This document shows positions 1 to 10,638 of a DNA stretch of 64,000 nucleotides, one piece after another. The notes below the pieces were generated by a model. That model ran no database searches. It was not told the DNA's origin and saw only the letters and a list, made by a program, of their open reading frames with translations. A program made the position numbers and the translations under genes. This DNA comes from Mantis religiosa (lineage: Eukaryota > Arthropoda > Insecta > Mantodea > Mantidae): assembly GCA_030765055.1 (NCBI GenBank), contig CM060953.1, forward strand, positions 8,522,300-8,586,299, read 5' to 3'. Numbering within the stretch: position 1 is the stretch's first letter; the number at the start of each line of letters is the position of its first letter.

Positions 1-192
1 GCAGTTGCCAGGAAGGTGGCATCAGTATATTGTCATCACAAGAAGCTTAGTGAAAGATCCCTCTTATAAATTGAATCATGTTCATTAATAAATAAGGTAC
101 CAAAAACTACTATTGTAAATAATAAAGACCCTATTAAAATAGCTTATGAACTTGAAAGTATTTGTAGCAAATCACTGACTTTCTGTTTGCAG

Positions 193-309
193 GTTTCAGC
201 AACAGAATTGGAAAAACAAGAAGAGGAAAAATTGAAAGCTAAATTTCCACTGGCAGGCAGACCAATGAGCGGACATTCTGTCTTTTTACAGAAAAGACTT
301 GCAAACCGG
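193..309 (+). CDS. endos: alpha-endosulfine (ENSA/ARPP-19 family), internal exon, partial gene
   Basis: Coding exon of the endosulfine gene. In this family the small, largely disordered protein is phosphorylated by Greatwall kinase and then inhibits PP2A-B55 to allow mitotic and meiotic entry. The 39 codons include the conserved charged helix ELEKQEEEKLKAKF and end FLQKRLANR. A TTTGCAG acceptor ends at 192 and the donor CGG/GTAAGT starts at 310. Both exon ends are phase 0, and the reading continues exactly into the exon at 6204. The start codon and upstream exon(s) lie left of the window. The last 18-20 bases of this exon, with its donor, are copied about 24 times in the intron behind it. Family assignment is secure from the sequence of the two exons together. 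Confidence 0.93.
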
Positions 310-2862
310 GTAAGTTGTATGATTTGCCTGCTAAGATAAATTCTATAAAGTACATATTTTGGTTACTGTCTCTTTCTCCCCTACTTCCTCACTAAAAAGA
401 CTTGCAAACCGGGTTAGTTGTATGATTTGCCTGCTAAGATAAATTCTATAAAGTACATATTTTGGTCAGTCTCTTTCTCCCCTACTTCCTTACTAAAAAG
501 ACTTGCAAACCGGGTAAGTTGTATGATTTGCCTGCTAAGATAAATTCTATAAAGTACATATTTTGGTTACTGTCTCTTTCTCCCCTACTTCCTCACTAAA
601 AAGACTTGCAAATCGGGTAAGTCATATGATTTGCCTGCTAAGATAAATTCTATAAAGTACATATTTTGGTTACTGTCTCTTTCTACCCTACTTCCTCACT
701 AAAAAGACTTGCAAACCGGGTAAGTCATATGATTTGCCTGCTAAGATAAATTCTATAAAGTACATATTTTGGTTACTGTCTCTTTCTACCCTACTTCCTT
801 ACTAAAAAGACTTGCAAACCGGGTAAGTTGTATGATTTGCCTGCTAAGATAAATTCTATAAAGTACATATTTTGGTTACTGTCTCTTTCTACCCTACTTC
901 CTCACTAAAAAGACTTGCAAACCGGGTAAGTCATATGATTTGCCTGCTAAGATAAATTCTATAAAGTACATATTTTGGTCAGTCTCTTTCTCCCCTACTT
1001 CCTCACTAAAAAGACTTGCAAACCGGGTAAGTCATATGATTTGCCTGCTAAGATAAATTCTATAAAGTACATATTTTGGTTACTGTCTCTTTCTACCCTA
1101 CTTCCTCACTAAAAAGACTTGCAAACCGGGTAAGTCATATGATTTGCCTGCTAAGATAAATTCTATAAAGTACATATTTTGGTTACTGTCTCTTTCTACC
1201 CTACTTCCTCACTAAAAAGACTTGCAAACCGGGTAAGTTGTATGCTTTGCCTGCTAAGATAAATTCTATAAAGTACATATTTTGGTTACTGTCTCTTTCT
1301 ACCCTACTTCCTTACTAAAAAGACTTGCAAACCGGGTAAGTCATATGCTTTGCCTGCTAAGATAAATTCTATAAAGTACATATTTTGGTTACTGTCTCTT
1401 TCTACCCTACTTCCTCACTAAAAAGACTTGCAAACCGGGTAAGTCATATGATTTGCCTGCTAAGATAAATTCTATAAAGTACATATTTTGGTTACTGTCT
1501 CTTTCTACCCTACTTCCTCACTAAAAAGACTTGCAAACCAGGTAAGTCATATGCTTTGCCTGCTAAGATAAATTCTATAAAGTACATATTTTGGTTACTG
1601 TCTCTTTCTACCCTACTTCCTCACTAAAAAGACTTGCAAACCGGGTAAGTCATATGCTTTGCCTGCTAAGATAAATTCTATAAAGTACATATTTTGGTTA
1701 CTGTCTCTTTCTACCCTACTTCCTCACTAAAAAGACTTGCAAACCGGGTAAGTCATATGCTTTGCCTGCTAAGATAAATTCTATAAAGTACATATTTTGG
1801 TTACTGTCTCTTTCTACCCTACTTCCTCACTAAAAAGACTTGCAAACCAGGTAAGTTGTATGATTTGCCTGCTAAGATAAATTCTATAAAGTACATATTT
1901 TGGTTACTGTCTCTTTCTCCCCTACTTCCTTACTAAAAAGACTTGCAAACCAGGTAAGTTGTATGATTTGCCTGCTAAGATAAATTCTATAAAGTACATA
2001 TTTTGGTTACTGTCTCTTTCTCTCCTACTTCCTTACTAAAAAGACTTGCAAACCGGGTAAGTCATATGCTTTGCCTGCTAAGATAAATTCTATAAAGTAC
2101 ATATTTTGGTTACTGTCTCTTTCTACCCTACTTCCTCACTAAAAAGACTTGCAAACCGGGTAAGTCATATGCTTTGCCTGCTAAGATAAATTCTATAAAG
2201 TACATATTTTGGTTACTGTCTCTTTCTACCCTACTTCCTCACTAAAAAGACTTGCAAACCAGGTAAGTTGTATGATTTGCCTGCTAAGATAAATTCTATA
2301 AAGTACATATTTTGGTTACTGTCTCTTTCTCCCCTACTTCCTCACTAAAAAGACTTGCAAACCAGGTAAGTTGTATGATTTGCCTGCTAAGATAAATTCT
2401 ATAAAGTACATATTTTGGTTACTGTCTCTTTCTCTCCTACTTCCTTACTAAAAAGACTTGCAAACCAGGTAAGTTGTATGATTTGCCTGCTAAGATAAAT
2501 TCTATAAAGTACATATTTTGGTTACTATCTCTTTCTCCCCTACTTCCTCACTAAAAAGACTTGCAAACCGGGTAAGTTGTATGATTTGCCTGCTAAGATA
2601 AATTCTATAAAGTACATATTTTGGTTACTGTCTCTTTCTCCCCTACTTCCTTACTAAAAAGACTTGCAAACCGGGTAAGTTGTATGATTTGCCTGCTAAG
2701 ATAAATTCTATAAAGTACATATTTTGGTTACTGTCTCTTTCTCCCCTACTTCCTCACTAAAAAGACTTGCAAACCGGGTAAGTCATATGATTTGCCTGCT
2801 AAGATAAATTCTATAAAGTACATATTTGGTTACTGTCACTTTCTCCCCCACTACTTCACTAA
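290..2862 (+). repeat. 103-bp tandem array (25 units) derived from the endos exon/intron boundary
   Basis: The segment AAAAGACTTGCAAACCGG/GTAAG plus about 80 bp of intron is repeated head to tail. The same base of the unit falls at 296, 399, 500, 603, 706 and so on to 2764. This gives 24 steps of 103 bp, with two of 101 bp. The first unit is the real exon end and 5' splice site. Units differ at a few positions: GTTGTATG or GTCATATG, GATTTG or GCTTTG, CTCCCC, CTACCC or CTCTCC, and CCGGGT or CCAGGT. These mark sub-families in the array. Unit 2 has GTTAGT in place of GTAAGT. The array has no repeat/spacer alternation. Confidence 0.95.
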
Positions 2863-3315
2863 TGATGGAGAGGTTATATGTCAGGAGAAACAGACAATCC
2901 ATCACTGAAGGGCAAAGGCCTCATGCTAGTGCAGGCAGTTGCTGCTATGAGCTCATTAGGGTAGCAACTCTTAAGAGCCTTATGACCAAACTTACATTTT
3001 CAACCACCCCCTACACCCCTCCCCAAAATAAAACTACCCTTTACATGAATGTTATTTCTCAGATTTTCAAAAATGCTCTTAACAACTGATTAAAATACCA
3101 TATGTATTTGCATAAAAAATGTGTATATTGAATTTTCTGTGAAAAGTATGTAAAGACCTCTTCATTTCAAAAGAATTACCTAATTTTGTATAATTGTTGA
3201 ACCATAAGATGTAGACAAAAATTATTGCAGAAAATAAGTATCTTTCAGTCGGACACATTCTGAAGATGGGAACACATGTTCCTGAAACAACAGATAAAAA
3301 TAGGTGATTTGTTCA

Positions 3316-3620
3316 GAAAATGCTTGTGGCAGTATTCTGGGGTATGAGTGGTGTTTTATTGGTGGAATTTACTGAACATGGGACCATTGTGAATGCTGCG
3401 GTCTTGTGTCCTCTTACAAATACTGTAACATTGACATTGAAGATGTGAAACTTCTTCATGATAATGTTCACCTCCATGTTGCTGCTGTTATTTATGAGAA
3501 AAACGAATTTGGTTGGGAGGTGCTCCAACAATCACACTTAGTTCAGACATCACACCATCAGATTTTCATTATTTGGTCTTGTGAAGAAATTCTTGGTCGG
3601 CAAAAGATAAATTGGTAATA
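3316..3620 (+). pseudogene. mariner transposase relic (C-terminal half)
   Basis: In one frame near 3325-3400 the sequence reads VFWGMSGVLLVEFTEHGTI, the mariner motif that follows the second catalytic region. In another frame at 3450-3615 it reads GWEVLQQSHLVQ and EEILGRQK, the eroded counterpart of the conserved C-terminal YSPDLAPSD block and following helix. Frames change and the third-aspartate motif is destroyed, so this is dead. No terminal repeats were identified. Mariner family is well supported by order and spacing of the two motifs; subfamily is not determined. Confidence 0.7.
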
Positions 3621-4029
3621 AACAGATGCTATAATTGGGTATAATGAAACTGGTACTATGATGAAAGAAATGTGTTGAGAAAGTAGGCAATATGTAGCAA
3701 AAAGCTCTAAGATGTTCATTTGTGCAATTTTCTTTCTATTAAGTGTATTTCAAAATGCAATTGTTGTGCATTTCTTTATCTACACTTGTACATAGTGTTT
3801 CTGGAGTTCAAGTAACTACTCATTGTTTTCGTGTGGGCATGCATGGAAAATTAAATTTCAAAGTCACAATTTAGTGATCTGTTTTTAAATATTAGACGAT
3901 TATTTCAACCTTCTCTATTCCTCTTGTACCTAGAGCAAAATGTATAATAAAAGCATTTCTGCAAACAATTTACTTAAAACAAGACATGAAGCTTTCCTAG
4001 CAACGAATATGTTCGAGATTTCTCTGGAA

Positions 4030-4575
4030 ACAAGCCAGGTGAAAAAACAATTAGAAATCGACATTTCGGAAGCGTAAATCTCTCCCATCATCAGGATATT
4101 TTAATAAATGTTTAACCACAAATGTATCACTGTATATAACACAAATCTCAACAAAGACAAAACACTACCAATATTTACATCACTGAACAAAAGATTGTTT
4201 TCAGTAAATTAACTGCCATGTCAGGAGATGGCGTGAGTATAGAAAATTAATTGGGTCAACGTAACTACTTAACTTGATTATCAAGCTGTATTGATCTTTG
4301 CTTCTTAAATCAATGGATTTCCATTTTTAAAGCTGGTTTCCAAGAGGAGCTGAACTGAAATCCAGCATCACGATTAAGCGTCCTCCTCTTGGAGTAAATG
4401 ATCAAAGTCTCCTTAACTCTCCTCTCCCAGTAACTGTTGCATTTTGCCAAGATGGTCGTCTCCCGAAAGTTGGCTCTATGATCGTTATCAAAACAATGCT
4501 CTGCGAGTCCAGACTTCTCAGGTCAAAACTTCTCATTTGATGCAACATTCCTAGGAGAGGAAACATCTCAAAAGT
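4030..4575 (-). pseudogene. Penelope-like element relic, 3' end of coding region plus terminal repeat
   Basis: Reading the minus strand from about 4505 to 4340 gives HCFDNDHRANFRE, YWEREVKETL, NRDAGFQFS and SWKPAL. This is the C-terminal tail that follows the GIY-YIG domain in one PLE lineage, different from the lineage of the array at 49.8 kb. The 5' part of the element is missing. After the stop region, about 250 bp of AT-rich sequence leads to a hammerhead-like motif at 4057-4097, the position expected for a PLE terminal repeat. Antisense to endos. Confidence 0.65.
4057..4097 (-). ncRNA. hammerhead-ribozyme-like motif (PLE, canonical core)
   Basis: The minus strand has stem I strand AUC, core CUGAUGA (complement of 4088-4094), one U, stem II GGGAG paired with CUUCC, then GAAA (4064-4067), a two-base stem III residue, UC, and the other stem I strand GAU. 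Predicted cleavage follows the base at 4060. Three stem I pairs and five stem II pairs are present. Hammerheads are an established component of PLE terminal repeats, so the context fits. Stem III is too short for a stable monomer. Confidence 0.58.
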
Positions 4576-4963
4576 TGCTGAAAAATAATGATAATCTATT
4601 ACTTTGAATTAAGTAAATAAAAAATTACATTTTTAATGTACCATGTTTTTAAAGTAGACTAATGCCTGATTTCACCAACAGATGTTAAAATCAACATTAA
4701 TAAATGTAATGTAACAATTATCACAGCGCTAACACTACTGTTAAATTTCTTGCATTTCACCAACCTGTTTTATGAAAATGTTAACAAACACGCGTTAATG
4801 CCAAGAGACTTGTAAATATTGCAGCTATAGAAGGCTACGGATGAGTCGTATTATTTTCTGAATGTACTGAGATGCGCATTTGTTTTCATTTTTGTCTGCA
4901 CACAGCTGGAAAAATGGCAGGTAAACAAACTCGTAAACAAAAGCCGTGAGACAAATTTCTCAT

Positions 4964-5130
4964 AGATGGAGAAAGAACTGTTAATTGAATTGGTGACGAA
5001 GTGTAAGGATATTGTGGAAAATAAATAGGACAGATGTGGTGAATGTAAAAGAGAAAGATGTCATGTGGGAAAAGATTGGAAATGAATTTAATTCAAATGC
5101 ATGTGTCACCAACATCGTCAGTATTATGTA
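4964..5130 (+). pseudogene. Myb/SANT-like DNA-binding protein relic of the Harbinger element
   Basis: From the ATG at 4964 the frame reads MEKELLIELVTKCKDIVENK then a stop. It continues in frame as TDVVNVKEKDVMWEKIGNEF. This matches the N-terminal helices of the Myb/SANT-like proteins encoded next to the nuclease in Harbinger elements, which bind the terminal repeats. The stop and later frame loss make it a pseudogene. Confidence 0.55.
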
Positions 5131-5450
5131 AATTTAAAACGAGGTGGGAAGGACAAGTGACTTGAACGTTTCAAGATGAGAGGTGGACATGTATTATCCA
5201 CATAATTCAGTTAATTATAAAATCGCAAAGTTATTAATACTTGAAGCAAAGTCGAAATCGGCATATTGCTTTCGATGCGTATTGTAACTCAGTAGTATGT
5301 AAATTTAAAAGGAGCTAAGAAGGACAAGTGACTTTAACGTTTCAAGACGGGAGGTGGACAGTGAATTCAGTGAATTATAAAATTGCAAAGTTATTAATAC
5401 TTGAAGCCAAAGGGAGATCGACATATTCCTTTCGATGCATGTTCTAACCT
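5128..5450 (+). repeat. internal direct duplication, about 165 bp, inside the Harbinger element
   Basis: The block running from TATGTAAATTTAAAACGAG through GAGGTGGACA, AAAGTTATTAATACTTGAAG and TTTCGATGCGT at 5125-5285 recurs with about 10 percent change at 5296-5445. This is a local duplication after or during insertion of the element. Confidence 0.7.
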
Positions 5451-6203
5451 CTCTTGTACTTCAGCAGTAACCTACATAGCAACTTGTTTTGACAGTCTAT
5501 ACCTCCATCTGATAGCTCCTCAATATAATTTCTGCTCCTAGGTCGTACTCTCTTACGAATGTCATTCAGATGGTCTTAAATACAGCCAATCAACATCAAC
5601 AGCTGCGTTTTGCCTGCCATATTGACTATTTACAATTGTTAAGGGCTTAACAAAAATTTGGCTTGTTGGTTTAACAAGAGATTTAACAACGTTAACACTT
5701 GTTGGTGAAATGCAATTTTTGTTTTAACTATTGCTAAACTTGTGTTAAGTGTTAATATCTGTTGGTGAAATCGGGCGTAAAAAGCATAAAGCATTTCTCC
5801 TAACTCCATACAGATTGTCCTGTGATTGTGAAAGTAGTTGTAAGATTTAAACAAAAACAAGGGCACCTGCAATAGATATTGGTGCATGAATAGTTCACCT
5901 CAGTCACTGTTTTATTATGTGTATCTATTGCATGCAACCAACATTTTACATTTTAAGTCTTATAGCTAATAAACATTCATAACCACAAATTGTCAGAACT
6001 GTTTTAGACACATGTATTCAAAATGGTTTACTTTTTTTTATTTAAATGTCTAAATTCAAGTGCCTCAAAACTTGTATTTCTGGTAGAATATATCAAACTT
6101 TTGCATGGTATGTACCTCTACCCAAGGAACATGGTAGAGAAAGTTAAAAAGAGCCAGTTATGTAGTGATATATTTTGTAATAATATTTTGTTTTGATTGG
6201 CAG

Positions 6204-6386
6204 CAAAAGTATTTTGATTCGGGAGACTATCAGATGGCAAAACAGAAATCTGCAGCAAAGGCCCGCCCACCAGCAGCTGTTCTAGGATATGCAACAGGCG
6301 ACGCCATTCCTACGCCAGAGACTGTGCCAGTTCGCAAAACATCTATCATTCAGCCTACTAAATTCACCTCAAGCTCCACCACATAA
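6204..6386 (+). CDS. endos: alpha-endosulfine, terminal coding exon
   Basis: 60 codons and a TAA stop. The exon opens QKYFDSGDYQMAK, which contains the invariant FDSGDY motif; its serine (codon 6219-6221) is the Greatwall site that turns the protein into a PP2A-B55 inhibitor. Further on, GDAIPTPETVPVRKTSI matches the family's conserved C-terminal segment, with RKTS corresponding to the PKA-type site (serine codon 6342-6344). The frame is continuous with the 193-309 exon (phase 0). The two exons give about 99 residues against roughly 120 for typical family members, so only a short N-terminus is missing. Nothing suggests the gene is broken, despite the large repeats in its intron. Confidence 0.95.
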   Translation, partial: QKYFDSGDYQMAKQKSAAKARPPAAVLGYATGDAIPTPETVPVRKTSIIQPTKFTSSSTT

Positions 6387-7580
6387 TTATTGCTGAACAT
6401 TAATTGTGAATGTTAAGCCATGCAGCAGCTTTGTTAACATGGTATATGAAATTTTAATATTTTGTGTTTCATAAACCAATTCAAAAACTTGAACAGATAC
6501 TCTTTTGGGGAGGGAAAGAATTGTGATTGATTATAAATACTCAAAAATAATATGCAGATGGAAAATTTGTTGTGCTCGTCTCCAAATTACACATTTGCGT
6601 GCCTAAATTTAAAATTATCACATTATAAGATTCTAACATTTCTTTGGAAACAAGAAGTCGTGTTGCACTGTGTTAATTCCATTATACATGGATCACCAAA
6701 ATTGTCTGCAGAACTAAAAAACATTTGAGTGTGGCTTTTTAAAAGTTTAATTTTATTTTGAAATTACGCCACTAGAATGTTGAATTACATAATCTTTCAA
6801 GAATCTTTGTTACTGAGCAGCTTCTCCATGGAGGCATTTTTCACAAAAAAAGAAAGAAATATGTCAGCTAAGATTTTACTATCTATGAATAGGCTTTCAT
6901 GGATACAGTAATGGATATTTATTGTAAACTCATCACTGATTAATAGCCACTGTCAATTTGTTAACAATATTTAAACTATTTTAGTTCAGAATGTTTAACC
7001 ATTGTTTCAGATTGAAATTGCCTATAGATTTTAATATAAAGGATTGTATGCTTTGTGCGTGTGTGCAAAAGAACTGATGGTGTGATTCTTGTGGCATTCC
7101 TTACAAACGTGAGTTAAAATTTAATTTAATGAAAACTGCTGAAATTGTAGTCAGTCCAATCCAATAAATTATTAGTTGTCTCTAGCATGTTTCACAAGTT
7201 GCTAGGTTTTGTTCCTTTGTGTGAAAATTAGATATGCAAACGGTGAATGTACCCCCATTTCCAAAAATATATTTATGTGGGGATGAATGGAATAGAATGA
7301 ATATTGTTTCATATTTAGCATATTACCATTTATCCTAACTTATTGTAAAGGTCTGTTCTTTATTTATCAGCTTCTCATAGAATAGATGTTGTATATTTAA
7401 TAAAGTGAACATTTTGTTTATGGTTTTGCAGTGAAAGCTGACAAACTACTGCTATTCAATAGGAATGACACAGATAGCTTTATGTCAGTAACCCTATAAG
7501 GTGTTGGCATATATTGGTGTTGGCATTATAAAACTAAATATACATTTTGCTAATAAAACAAAAGCTGTGCATAATCTGCT
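6387..7580 (+). other. endos: probable endos 3' untranslated region with several poly(A) signals
   Basis: AT-rich, non-coding sequence after the stop. AATAAA hexamers stand at 7163-7168, 7399-7404 and 7552-7557, any of which could end the transcript. The true 3' end cannot be chosen from sequence alone. Confidence 0.5.
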
Positions 7581-9023
7581 CATTGACTATTTGAGTATTT
7601 GTTAATACTTGTATACCTCTGTATTTTTGTGCATTAATCTGTAACTAAGGGCAGACCAGTTTTGTAATTTAAAAGATGTCTTTTCTTTTTCTCTCTTTCC
7701 TTTTGTTTTCTTGTTTTTATTTTATGTTCAAGCAATCTTTAATTAGCTTTATCACTTGCTACTCAACTCTTATTTTAAATTAATGGTAAATTATGAAGCA
7801 GACATATTAAAACAATTCAAAATAACTAGTAATGAATGTAAATGTTTCATTGTTCTCCAGCTTTTGATTTGCTGCCATTTTTCCTGTTATTTTGTATTTT
7901 TAACAGTCATCAGTTCTTAATATAATTATGGATCTGCTTTCTCTTAACATTATTGTATTATGTGATATTTTCAAGTACAAAGAAATGCAGTAAAAGAATG
8001 AAAAAATTAAGAAAAGTATGATTATTTTAACTAAACAAATTTAAACAGTTGTACTTAATACAAAATTGCATTAACATTATGTACAGCATATTGTTGCAAA
8101 CCAGGAGTGTAAGGGGGTTGAAGGACTTACAAACCTAATCAACAACTCGGGGTGTAGCTACTGAAAGGATAAGGGAGCAGATGGTAGAGCTAAACAGGTC
8201 AAAGGTTAGGGACATGAGTAGAGTTAAAATAAAGTGATGGGTTTTCCATAACACTGACAAGTATATTTTAACGATTGGGGGAGTCAATTCAAACAAGGCT
8301 CACCTCTATCTTGAAGAGATAAAGGGTTTAATCAAGACAAACATTAAATCAATTAATGCATGATAAAACATTACCTTTTATGGAGAGTGGCGTAGAGTTC
8401 TGAACAAGAGGTGGCTGGTTCACTTTGATGAGTTGAGTTTTGTAGAACTATTTACAGGTAGCAGCCTCCAATGAATCTAACCAACTGCCTATTTAACTGA
8501 TGACTGACTAACTACGATCTGACTGTGATCCGACTAACCCTTCCTTACTGGCTGTAATCATTTAAATAGAACTGGCTTCCAAAATGTCTACCATCATACA
8601 ACTCAGCGGTTCTTCACAGAGGGTTTACATCCTATGGTGCAGTCTTGTGCAAACCAAGAATGACTCTTCTTAATTTTTCTGTCGATTTAACAGCAGACAT
8701 ATGAGCTGGCATGTCAATACCACTGTTTACTCTGATCACTGAGTCATCCAACCTGTCTCAACTTGTTAGTTCCTGCTAAAACCTAGAGCTTACCACGAAA
8801 TGAAATGTGAACCTACAATAATTAAAATATTTTGCAAATCTTGTTCAGACCTTATACGCAACAATATGTGGGGCCTTATGGAATTCAACACCAATGCTTC
8901 AAAGGTATTTGAGGAAACCAAAAGGTCTTTTTGTCACATAACTAATTGTGAAGCTTTTAAATAACAAATGAATAAAGGCCGGAGGCGTGTATGTTTTCCC
9001 ATAGATATACTGCATATGGACTG
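7581..9023. other. no recognisable feature
   Basis: AT-rich to 8100. Then there is a less AT-rich stretch (8100-8800) that looks like old repeat sequence, but I could match no family. Short open frames here have no recognisable motifs. Confidence 0.5.
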
Positions 9024-9325
9024 TACAGTACGTGCAAGATATGAAGAGTGCGGGCAGAGGGGAAGAAGCGAGAGCTAATGCTCTTTTGTTTCTGCAGGGT
9101 GGTCAACCTTGAAAAACAGTTCAGCAAAATAGTGTGTAAGATCAGCAAAGATATAACAAGTAACGTTTCATCCTATGAAAACATTCCTTAGTTTTCCTAC
9201 GCCATCACAATTGCATTCAGATTACAGTTATACGGAGGTGTCCCCTTTCGAGAGCCATAACATCCTCAAATGTTCATACAAATGTAAATCATTTTCAAGT
9301 AAATGCTGATGTACATGACCACCAC

Positions 9326-9545
9326 ACTCGTAACAAGGACAAAACTGGCAATTCGAATGCACCAAACGAGCCCTTTATGAAGGAAGCTTTAACTACAAAG
9401 GGATAATGTTATATAATAAACTTCCATATTCATTTAAACAAGCTGCATCATTAAAACACTTTAAGAATAAGGTTAACTAATTTTTGCATGCACACTATTT
9501 TTATACGGGTAATGAATTTTTAGAACTATAACCATGTAAATGAGC
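9326..9545 (+). pseudogene. LINE reverse-transcriptase C-terminal tail captured in the composite element
   Basis: In broken frames the strand encodes TSLYEGSFNYKG.., LYNKLPYSFKQAASLKHF and a following tail, the thumb/C-terminal region found at the end of ORF2 in Jockey-like non-LTR elements. The copy at 40240-40494 is intact enough to read through. Both sit at the same place in the composite element. Confidence 0.6.
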
Positions 9546-9725
9546 ACTGGGAGCATAGTACATTTCAAACCTGTAGTATTCATATGACATTTCTTGTAGT
9601 AAATTAGTCTATGCAAATACCACAGGGAAACCATAGAAAAGCTGATTACTGCATATATTGTATATAATCAATTTGACTGTATATACTGTATTTATACATT
9701 TTGACGTGTTTCATAACATGTATAT

Positions 9726-10228
9726 TGTGACTTAATGGGTTCGTGAAATGAAAAGTCCAATTGCACCACTCAAAAAATGTTCTTTATTTCCACCGACTTA
9801 CAGTTGAACACTTGCCAATTACACAGAATTACGTAATGCACACAATTACGATTCACCAGTTCGTCCGTTAAAGTTCCACTTGCACTCGCGATTACGTAAA
9901 CTCCTCCGATGCACATACCCAGTCCGTCCCCTCACTGGGCGCTCCTCACAGCTGTTTGCCAAGAACTGACTGACTTGACTGACTGACTCCGGCCCGGCGC
10001 GTCGCTTATATATAAGACCAGCTGGCCAATCTGGAAGTTTCCAGACTAGACGAAACAACCCGCACGTTCAAGAACCTAGGGGGAGGGTAAAGAGACGGCT
10101 CAGTGGCCCGCAATCCCTCTCCTAATCATCCCTTCAGTTAGTGACAGGAGACAAATGAGTGGGTGTGGCGCGGCCTCTGGTCCCTTACTCAGCTGTCGTT
10201 TGTTGTGCTTCCCGATAATTGGGTGACA
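9726..10228 (-). mobile_element. solo LTR, 503 bp, Ty3/gypsy-like
   Basis: On the minus strand it begins TGTCACCCAATTATCGGG and ends CACGAACCCATTAAGTCACA (TG...CA). It is flanked by ATAT at 9722-9725 and 10229-10232, a four-base target duplication. It has LTR promoter architecture on the minus strand: TATATATAAG (complement of 10007-10016), a run of TCAGT initiator-like repeats around 9966-9988, and AATAAA (complement of 9783-9788) near the 3' end. It is much more GC-rich than its surroundings. No internal region or second LTR is present, so it is the product of LTR recombination. Confidence 0.75.
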
Positions 10229-10638
10229 ATATGTTGCCAAGGACGAACTAAAGTTCTAATTCTAATATACAATTGTTGTAAACTGGTTAGCTAATTAATC
10301 TCAAAATTGATCAAAAGGAAATATGGGGGACATTATAAAGCTTAGCATATTAGCCACTAGATGTCAGTGTATAGTGCATTTCAAATTCAAAGTTGTATCT
10401 ATGCTTACGGAGTTAAATGAAACTTACCGAATGAGGGCTTACAACCCGATCGCTCTGCATATCGCGCACATATAGTACTGTTGGACATTATAAAGCTTAG
10501 CGTATTAGCCACTAGATGTCGGTGTATAGTGCATTTCAAATTTCAAAGTTGTATCTATGCTTACGGAGTTAAACGAAACTTACCGAATGAGGGCTTGCAA
10601 CCCGATCGCTCTTCATATCGCACGCATATAGAACTGTT

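Larger units (their letters stand above)
4663..5777 (+). mobile_element. Harbinger-like DNA transposon, TAA target duplication
   Basis: The left end TGCCTGATTTCACCAACA and the right end (reverse complement CGCCCGATTTCACCAACA) are inverted repeats of about 35 bp with some mismatches. They are flanked by TAA at 4660-4662 and 5778-5780. A three-base TAA/TWA duplication is typical of PIF/Harbinger elements, and the interior carries a Myb/SANT-like coding relic, as autonomous Harbingers do. No DDE nuclease ORF is visible, so this is a non-autonomous or decayed copy. Confidence 0.75.
310..6203 (+). other. endos: endos intron packed with mobile elements
   Basis: GT-AG, phase 0 intron between the two recognised exons. 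Its acceptor is TTGATTGGCAG ending at 6203. It contains the 103-bp array, a mariner relic, a PLE 3' relic and a Harbinger-like element, listed separately. I see nothing recognisable in 2863-3315, 3640-4030 or 5781-6203; short open frames there have no family resemblance. Confidence 0.85.
9024..10638 (-). mobile_element. composite IS630-like DNA transposon, copy 1
   Basis: The ends resemble each other in inverted orientation: the left has ACAGTACGTGCAAGATATG and the right, reversed, has ACAGTAC then GTGCGCGATATG. Inside, on the minus strand at about 9150-9245, is the eroded DDE transposase tail (PPYNCNLNAI, counterpart of the catalytic DLNPIEL-type motif). Next come a LINE 3' tail (9326-9545) and a solo LTR (9726-10228). 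The right subterminal block is duplicated, at 10328-10482 and 10483-10638. The same order recurs at 39941-41135, and LINE-free homologous parts flank 22.1-27.9 kb, so this is a mobile family. Confidence 0.65.

Noticed and set aside
290..2862. CRISPR-like array
   Set aside because: Units are contiguous 103-bp copies with no unique spacers, in a eukaryotic intron, and the first unit is the real exon end.
2826..3089. 87-codon plus-strand frame in the endos intron
   Set aside because: No motif, low-complexity tail and no splice support.
8957..9148. 63-codon minus-strand frame
   Set aside because: Lies across the left end of the composite transposon and contains only repeat sequence.
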